Shown piece by piece: positions 59,540-64,000 of a stretch of 64,000 nucleotides of DNA; the stretch's first letter is position 1; each line of letters begins with the position of its first letter. The DNA lies in assembly GCF_042652345.1 (NCBI RefSeq), contig NZ_JBHSJJ010000012.1, positions 103,916-167,915 of the forward strand, given 5' to 3'. Both the position numbers and the translations under genes were made by a program. This DNA is from Negadavirga shengliensis (GTDB taxonomy: Bacteria > Bacteroidota > Bacteroidia > Cytophagales > Cyclobacteriaceae). The notes beneath the pieces are model-generated. The model ran no database searches, had not been told where the DNA came from, and worked only from the letters and a program-made list of their open reading frames with translations.

Positions 59540-59547
59540 ATGAGAAT

Positions 59548-60615
59548 ATGAACAAGCTTTTAGAAATCCAAATCAATAAGGTTTCTTCGTCCAGACTGAC
59601 CAAAACTGATTTCAACAACCTGGCCTTTGGCCAAACGATCAGTGATCATATGTTTATGGCGGATTATCGGGATGGACAATGGTATGATCCGAGGATCGAG
59701 CCTTATGCCCCCCTTTCCCTCAATCCCGCCAATGCTACCTTGCATTATGGACAATCTGTATTTGAGGGCTTGAAGGCACATAAAAATGATATAGGCGAAA
59801 TATTGGTATTCAGACCGGATGCCAATTTCAAAAGACTCAACGAATCCGCAGTAAGGATGTGTATCCCCGAGATTCCGGAGGATATCTTTATGGAAGGGTT
59901 ACGGAGACTTTTGGAAATAGACCGCGAATGGGTTCCGGACAGGGCCGGGTGCTCTTTGTATATCCGCCCTTTTATATTCGCAACAGATGACTACTTGGGT
60001 ATCAGGCCTTCCGCCAAATATAAATTTATGATCTTCACTTGCCCGGTGGGTCATTATTATGCCAAACCGGTGGCCGTTAAAGTGGAAACCAAATATACCA
60101 GGGCCATTGAAGGGGGGACCGGTTCAGCCAAAGCCGCAGGCAACTATGCAGGTTCTTTATATCCGGCTTTATTAGCCCAACGTGAAGGCTATGACCAATT
60201 ACTGTGGACTGATGGCAAAACCCATCAGTTTATAGAAGAAAGCGGGACCATGAATGTAATGTTCATCATCAATGGTAAACTGATTACCGCCCCCACCAGC
60301 ACCGGCACCATATTAAAAGGGATAACCCGGGACAGCGTGCTCACCTTGGCCAGAGAAATGGAGATCCCTGTAAAGGAAAGTTTTCTTTCCGTGGATGAAC
60401 TGGAAAATGCCTTGGAAGATGGCACGTTAGAGGAAGCATTCGGAACCGGTACCGCCGCTACAGTGGCCCATATCAACCGCATTCACATAAAAGGAAAGGA
60501 TTATGTCCTGCCTGACAAATCCGTGGATGCATTTTCCAACAAAGTACTGAAAATCCTGGACGCCATTAAATACGGCCGCATGGAAGACGAACATAATTGG
60601 ATCATGAAAATTTAA
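59548..60615 (+). CDS. ilvE: Branched-chain amino acid aminotransferase
   Basis: This fold-type IV PLP aminotransferase of 355 residues catalyses the last step of Leu, Ile and Val synthesis or the first step of breakdown. Key motifs are LHYGQSVFEGLKAHK, LYIRPFIFATDDYLG, the PLP Lys in GGTGSAKAAGNYAGS, and EESGTMNVMF, with GTGTAATVAHINR near the C-terminus. I chose the ATG at 59548, 8 bp after the previous stop, since longer frames lie within the adenosyltransferase gene. Confidence 0.96.
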   Translation: MNKLLEIQINKVSSSRLTKTDFNNLAFGQTISDHMFMADYRDGQWYDPRIEPYAPLSLNPANATLHYGQSVFEGLKAHKNDIGEILVFRPDANFKRLNESAVRMCIPEIPEDIFMEGLRRLLEIDREWVPDRAGCSLYIRPFIFATDDYLGIRPSAKYKFMIFTCPVGHYYAKPVAVKVETKYTRAIEGGTGSAKAAGNYAGSLYPALLAQREGYDQLLWTDGKTHQFIEESGTMNVMFIINGKLITAPTSTGTILKGITRDSVLTLAREMEIPVKESFLSVDELENALEDGTLEEAFGTGTAATVAHINRIHIKGKDYVLPDKSVDAFSNKVLKILDAIKYGRMEDEHNWIMKI

Positions 60616-60622
60616 CCGGAAA

Positions 60623-60750
60623 ATGAGATTGCCCCAAAGCAGGATTTGCCACTGAGAGCACTGCGCTAAAGCAAAAATTGACTGCAAGTTTAACGCATCT
60701 TAAACGATTATTTCAAAATATTTTGGCAGATGTGCTTGGAGCAATCTCAT
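60623..60750. repeat. 128-bp element with long inverted terminal repeats
   Basis: ATGAGATTGCCCCAAAGCA (60623-60641) pairs with TGCTTGGAGCAATCTCAT (60733-60750), with one mismatch and one indel, over a 91-bp centre with no gene. The right arm is followed by AATTTTTT. The ends resemble the widespread GCAATCTCAT-type interspersed repeat. It could be a non-autonomous mobile element or a long terminator hairpin. Confidence 0.55.
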
Positions 60751-60781
60751 AATTTTTTAAATCAACAACGCTGAAAGGCCT

Positions 60782-61339
60782 ATGGTTTCTATCTCATTTT
60801 CCCTTTCCAAATATAGTAAGCCCCGTTTCCTCATCATTGTCATGCTTTTTTTTGTGATCCTGACTCCCTGTGTGGCTCAAAATTACATGATCCTTCAAAA
60901 GGGCAAGAACCAAAAAACCAGGATCAAGTATGAAGAGGGTGATCCCATCACTTACTTGCAGGAAGGCCTGGACTACTACATCACAGATGTCATTAAAGAA
61001 ATCACCAAAGATTATCTTATTCTAAGTGAAAACATCGTCACACCGTCTCAGATAGTTGCCATTGACATCAGGGACCGCGATGAAAGAAACCGGACAATGG
61101 CAAACCTGACCCTGCTGCCGGCCGGCGGGGCTGTCCTGCTTTTATTGGCCGAGTCGATCAACAGCCTGTATGCTGACGGCGGTCTCTCCTATAGCAACAG
61201 CTCTTTGGTTATCTCGGGAGCGCTATTGACCACCAGTTTGGTCCTGGCCCCGGTCCGGTACAAGAAGTTCAGGCACCGTGGCAGAAATAAAATCCAGATC
61301 ATTCCTCTAAAAGAATTGGAGCAGGAAAACCAAGAATAA
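60782..61339 (+). CDS. Hypothetical exported/membrane protein
   Basis: This 185-residue protein has an N-terminal hydrophobic signal (about 15-33, ending near CVAQN). A small beta-rich domain (MILQKGKNQKTRIKYEEGDPITY) follows, with one or two hydrophobic segments near 105-155, and a basic tail with Lys and Arg. The pattern of a signal, a KxxRIKYxxGDxITY motif and late hydrophobic helices recurs in Bacteroidota conserved proteins. No function is known. It is isolated by 166 bp upstream and 155 bp downstream. Confidence 0.75.
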   Translation: MVSISFSLSKYSKPRFLIIVMLFFVILTPCVAQNYMILQKGKNQKTRIKYEEGDPITYLQEGLDYYITDVIKEITKDYLILSENIVTPSQIVAIDIRDRDERNRTMANLTLLPAGGAVLLLLAESINSLYADGGLSYSNSSLVISGALLTTSLVLAPVRYKKFRHRGRNKIQIIPLKELEQENQE

Positions 61340-61494
61340 AAAACACCTCTGCGATAGCCCACCACCTCATAAAAACACCAAAAGTACTGCACTTTTATAT
61401 TTCCATTTCAAGATTTGATAACAGGTTTTCTGAAAAAGTAGGTATTGATAAATGAATTTACGAAATTTGCCTCCTCAAATAAACGAAACAATCC

Positions 61495-62596
61495 ATGACA
61501 GCAGACCAGTTGAAAGACTTGAAGGCCCGTATTTCGGCCTTAAGGAGGTATCTTTGACTATGATCGGAAGAAAACAGAGATAGAAGAATTTGAAGCCATA
61601 TCAGCTCAACCTGATTTTTGGAATAACCCGGACGAAGCCGAAAAGGTAATGAAGCAGATACAGGCCAGAAAAGCCTGGACCACTGCCTTTGAAAAAGTGG
61701 AAACAGCCATTCAGGACCTGGAGGTATTGTGGGAATTCTATAGTGTTGAGGAGGTTTCTGAGGAAGAAATACGAGGAGAGTATAAAAAAACCCTCAAAGC
61801 CTTGGAAGATCTGGAACTCAAAAAAATGCTCAGCGGGGAAGAGGACCAACTGAATGCCATGTTGGAAATCAATCCCGGGGCCGGAGGGACAGAAAGTAAT
61901 GATTGGGCATCCATACTCCTCCGCATGTACATTATGTGGGGCGAAAAAAACGGCTACAAAGTAAAAGAAGTCGATTACTTGGAAGGGGAAGTTGCCGGAA
62001 TCAAGTCGGCTACCCTGGAATTTGAGGGCCCCTTGGCTTACGGTTTTCTGAAATCAGAAACAGGGGTACACCGGCTCGTAAGAATCTCTCCTTTTGACAG
62101 CGGCGGGAGAAGACATACTTCATTCGCTTCAGTATACGTGTATCCTGTGGTGGATGATACCATCAATATCGAAATCAACCCATCGGACATTGAATTTCAT
62201 ACCTCAAGGTCAGGCGGCGCAGGCGGACAAAATGTCAACAAGGTGGAAACCAAAGTACAGCTAACCCACAAACCTACGGGAATCGTGGTAGTGTGCCAGG
62301 TGGAGCGCTCACAGCTCGCCAATAGAGAAAAGGCCATGCAAATGCTTAAATCAAGGCTGTACCAGTTGGAAATGGAAAAACGTAATGCGGAGAGAGCAAA
62401 AATTGAATCGGGCAAAATGAAAATAGACTTCGGATCCCAGATCCGTAACTATGTCCTTCACCCCTATAAACTGGTAAAGGATGCACGGACCGGTTACGAA
62501 ACTTCCGATGTTCAGTCTGTTTTAGACGGGGACCTGAATGATTTTATCAAGGCCTTTTTGTTAGCCCAAAGCGAAGAAGAAGTAAAAGACAAATAA
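61495..62596 (+). CDS. prfB: Peptide chain release factor 2, with programmed +1 frameshift
   Basis: This release factor of about 366 residues, for UGA and UAA, is encoded in two frames. The first 20 codons (from ATG 61495) end at a TGA at 61555-61557. Reading resumes one base later with DYDRKKTEIEEFEA and continues to 62596. The RF2 anticodon-mimic motif SPF occurs in RISPFDSGGRRHTS, and the hydrolysis motif GGQ in GGAGGQNVNKVET. The frameshift site is intact, so the gene is functional rather than broken. Confidence 0.96.
61543..61558 (+). promoter_or_regulatory. Programmed +1 frameshift site of prfB
   Basis: AGGAGG (61543-61548), then TAT CTT and TGA followed by C, repeats the classic RF2 frameshift signal: internal Shine-Dalgarno, slippery CTT and a UGA in a poor termination context. 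It autoregulates RF2 through termination efficiency. Confidence 0.92.
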
Positions 62597-62601
62597 ATAG
62601 C

Positions 62602-62627
62602 AGGCCGGAAAATTCCGGCCTTTTTTT
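62602..62627 (+). terminator. Intrinsic terminator after prfB
   Basis: GGCCGG and CCGGCC arms (extended to AGGCCGGAA/TTCCGGCCT, 62602-62620) are followed by seven T residues (62621-62627). It lies 5 bp after the prfB stop and only 3 bp before the MFS ATG at 62631. Confidence 0.85.
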
Positions 62628-62630
62628 GTA

Positions 62631-63827
62631 ATGGTGAAAAGAAAGTCTTTTTATACGCTGGATTTTTTATTGCTATGCATCAGCTCCTTTCTTTTTTTTG
62701 CCAGTTTCAATATGATCATTCCGGAACTTCCTTCTTATCTCAGCAGTTTGGGAGGAGAAGCGTATATTGGCTACATCATCGCTTTGTTTACGCTTTCAGC
62801 AGGCTTATCCAGACCATTCAGTGGAAAACTGGCAGATAAAATTGGCCGGATTCCCGTAATGGTCTTCGGGGTCGCCGTATGTTTTTTCATCAGTCTTCTT
62901 TACCCTTTGATGACCACTGTAGGCGGTTTCCTGCTTTTGCGTTTTCTCCATGGATTTTCGACCGGCTTTACGCCCACCGGTACTTCAGCGTATGTTGCCG
63001 ACATCATTCCTTTTTCAAAAAGAGGGGAAGCCATGGGCATTCAATCCTTGTTTGGTTCTCTCGGAATGGCGGCTGGTCCGGCCTTGGGTGGATACTTGGC
63101 AGGCATATGGGGAATTATTCCCCTCTTCTATTGTTCAAGTGCTGTGTCTTTGCTTTCCATTGTCATCTTATATCGACTAAAAGAAACCCTTCCCCGCAGG
63201 GAAAAATTAAACCTTGGACATTTTAAACTGAAAAAAAACGAGATCATAGAAAAAAGAGTCATGGGACCTTCTTTGGTACTTTTTTTTTCTGTGTTTTCAT
63301 TCGGAATTGTGCTGACCATCATCCCGGATTTTTCAGTTTTTTTGGGAATAGCCAACAAGGGACTTTTCTTTGCTGTTTTCACCTTATCATCTTTGTTGAT
63401 CCGGGTAATTGCCGGCAGGGCATCCGACAGATACGGCAGGATTCCTGTACTCAAAGTCGCCATGCTGACGATGGTACTGGCCATGATCTTAGTAGCCCAG
63501 GCCGAAAGCCGTATTGCTTTTTTACTGGCTGCCGCACTGTATGGGTGTGCAGTAGGCATGAACAATCCTACGGTAACTGCTTGGACCATTGATCTCTCAT
63601 TGGAGAAATTCAGAGGAAGGGCCTTGGCCACCATGTACATTGCGTTGGAAGCGGGCATTGGTATAGGTGCCCTCGTCTCCGGCTGGTTATTCTCCGTCCA
63701 TGAACAAAATTTTCAAATCGTCTTCTTATTCGGTTCAGCGTCTGCCATGGCGGCATTTATTTTACTTTGGATATTTCCGCATCAAAAACCAGAGCCGGTA
63801 CAATCCAAGGAAGGTAAAGAAGGTTAA
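62631..63827 (+). CDS. MFS transporter
   Basis: This 398-residue major facilitator has about 12 hydrophobic helices. The loop 2-3 motif GKLADKIGRIPVMVFG and the second copy GRASDRYGRIPVLK are the MFS signature. HGFSTGFTPTGTSAYVADIIP and the GIQSLFGSLGMAAGPALGGYLA helix resemble drug or small-molecule exporters. The substrate is unknown. A terminator hairpin ends 3 bp before its start, so the upstream prfB transcript should rarely reach it. It is convergent with the hexosaminidase-like fragment. Confidence 0.94.
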   Translation: MVKRKSFYTLDFLLLCISSFLFFASFNMIIPELPSYLSSLGGEAYIGYIIALFTLSAGLSRPFSGKLADKIGRIPVMVFGVAVCFFISLLYPLMTTVGGFLLLRFLHGFSTGFTPTGTSAYVADIIPFSKRGEAMGIQSLFGSLGMAAGPALGGYLAGIWGIIPLFYCSSAVSLLSIVILYRLKETLPRREKLNLGHFKLKKNEIIEKRVMGPSLVLFFSVFSFGIVLTIIPDFSVFLGIANKGLFFAVFTLSSLLIRVIAGRASDRYGRIPVLKVAMLTMVLAMILVAQAESRIAFLLAAALYGCAVGMNNPTVTAWTIDLSLEKFRGRALATMYIALEAGIGIGALVSGWLFSVHEQNFQIVFLFGSASAMAAFILLWIFPHQKPEPVQSKEGKEG

Positions 63828-63877
63828 AGGAACTCGTTTTGGCTTATTTCAAGCTACCTTCTTCGAATCCGGGAAAA

Positions 63878-64000
63878 TCAATTCAGCACCAGTTCATCCA
63901 CCATGAGCCAAGCTTTGGCACCCGCGCCTCCGTGCCATGGGGGCAGGGAGCTTACCGGGGTGGCCACCAGCCTCATTTTCTCCACGCCCTCGGCCGAAAA
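63878..64000 (-). CDS. C-terminus of a GH20-like beta-N-acetylhexosaminidase (partial)
   Basis: On the minus strand an open frame enters from the window edge and ends at TGA (63878-63880), giving 40 residues. They include RLVATPVSSLPPWHGGAGAK followed by AWLMVDELVLN. The W-H-x-G-A-G-x-K-A-W-L-x-V-D-E pattern is typical of the C-terminal accessory domain of family 20 hexosaminidases. The catalytic domain lies outside the window, so the call is provisional. Confidence 0.6.
   Translation of the reverse strand, partial: FSAEGVEKMRLVATPVSSLPPWHGGAGAKAWLMVDELVLN

Noticed and set aside
61495..62596. prfB seen as a frameshifted pseudogene
   Set aside because: The break falls exactly at a canonical RF2 programmed frameshift site and both parts are conserved, so the gene is intact.
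63862..63873. TTCGAATCCGGG resembling a tRNA T-loop
   Set aside because: No acceptor, D or anticodon stems can be folded around it, and there is no CCA-like end.

Overview
The window comes from a Bacteroidota chromosome, most likely the order Cytophagales (Cyclobacteriaceae-like). The assignment rests on gene content. The markers are a PorX-type response regulator with a PglZ domain, a fused LpxC-FabZ enzyme, two SusC/SusD pairs, many lipoproteins with a short n-region and a lipobox, and DUF4296, DUF3822, DUF1573 and FG-GAP/UnbV proteins. Several start regions carry the Bacteroidota promoter pattern TTG-N(17-23)-TAnnTTTG, and Shine-Dalgarno sequences are weak or absent. No rRNA, tRNA, CRISPR array, prophage or transposase gene was seen.

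Layout. 59-1865 is a two-gene unit: an E1-like ThiF protein (Rv1355c-like) overlapping a possible acyltransferase. 2119-2583 is a receiver-only response regulator. 3775-10974 is a core Bacteroidota neighbourhood. porX-tsaE-ald runs left. A HD phosphohydrolase, lpxD, lpxC-fabZ, lpxA and an ABC ATPase run right, so secretion control sits next to lipid A synthesis. 11025-14702 holds a lipoprotein, an NTF2-like protein and a DUF4296-mutS2 operon. 14811-17614 is a partial Bat-type operon (DUF58, a BatD-like membrane protein, a VWA protein).

17730-37109 is an accessory, nutrient-related block. A leftward run (giant FG-GAP/UnbV protein, TrpB-like enzyme, amidohydrolase, Gfo/Idh oxidoreductase) is divergent from an FG-GAP/PQQ-like lipoprotein. 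Two tandem, clearly paralogous SusC-SusD pairs follow, each with its own control region. 37342-39687 has a GH3-like acyl-acid amido-synthetase translationally coupled to a LysE exporter. 39748-43914 is a rightward run of YggS, DUF423, PBP4, LD-carboxypeptidase and an SGNH hydrolase, that is, mostly cell-wall trimming.

43965-64000 is mainly housekeeping: a RecD-like helicase, two Nudix proteins, DUF3822-coaD, pyrE, a LysM protein with a vestigial OmpA-like tail behind it, an NfeD-type membrane protease, plsC, gatC and a 937-residue membrane/TPR protein. It continues with an orphan LolD/MacB-type ATPase, a PduO-type adenosyltransferase, ilvE, prfB with its programmed frameshift, an MFS transporter and, cut by the window edge, the C-terminus of a GH20-like hexosaminidase. 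The last 25 kb carry several REP-like palindromes and long inverted repeats that the genes do not explain.

The most interesting items are the ThiF/acyltransferase pair, the GH3-LysE couple, the duplicated SusCD units, a perfect 18-bp inverted repeat inside the DUF3822 gene, and a predicted leaderless GTG-started operon (DUF4296-mutS2). All homology calls were made by eye from sequence motifs and were not checked against any database.
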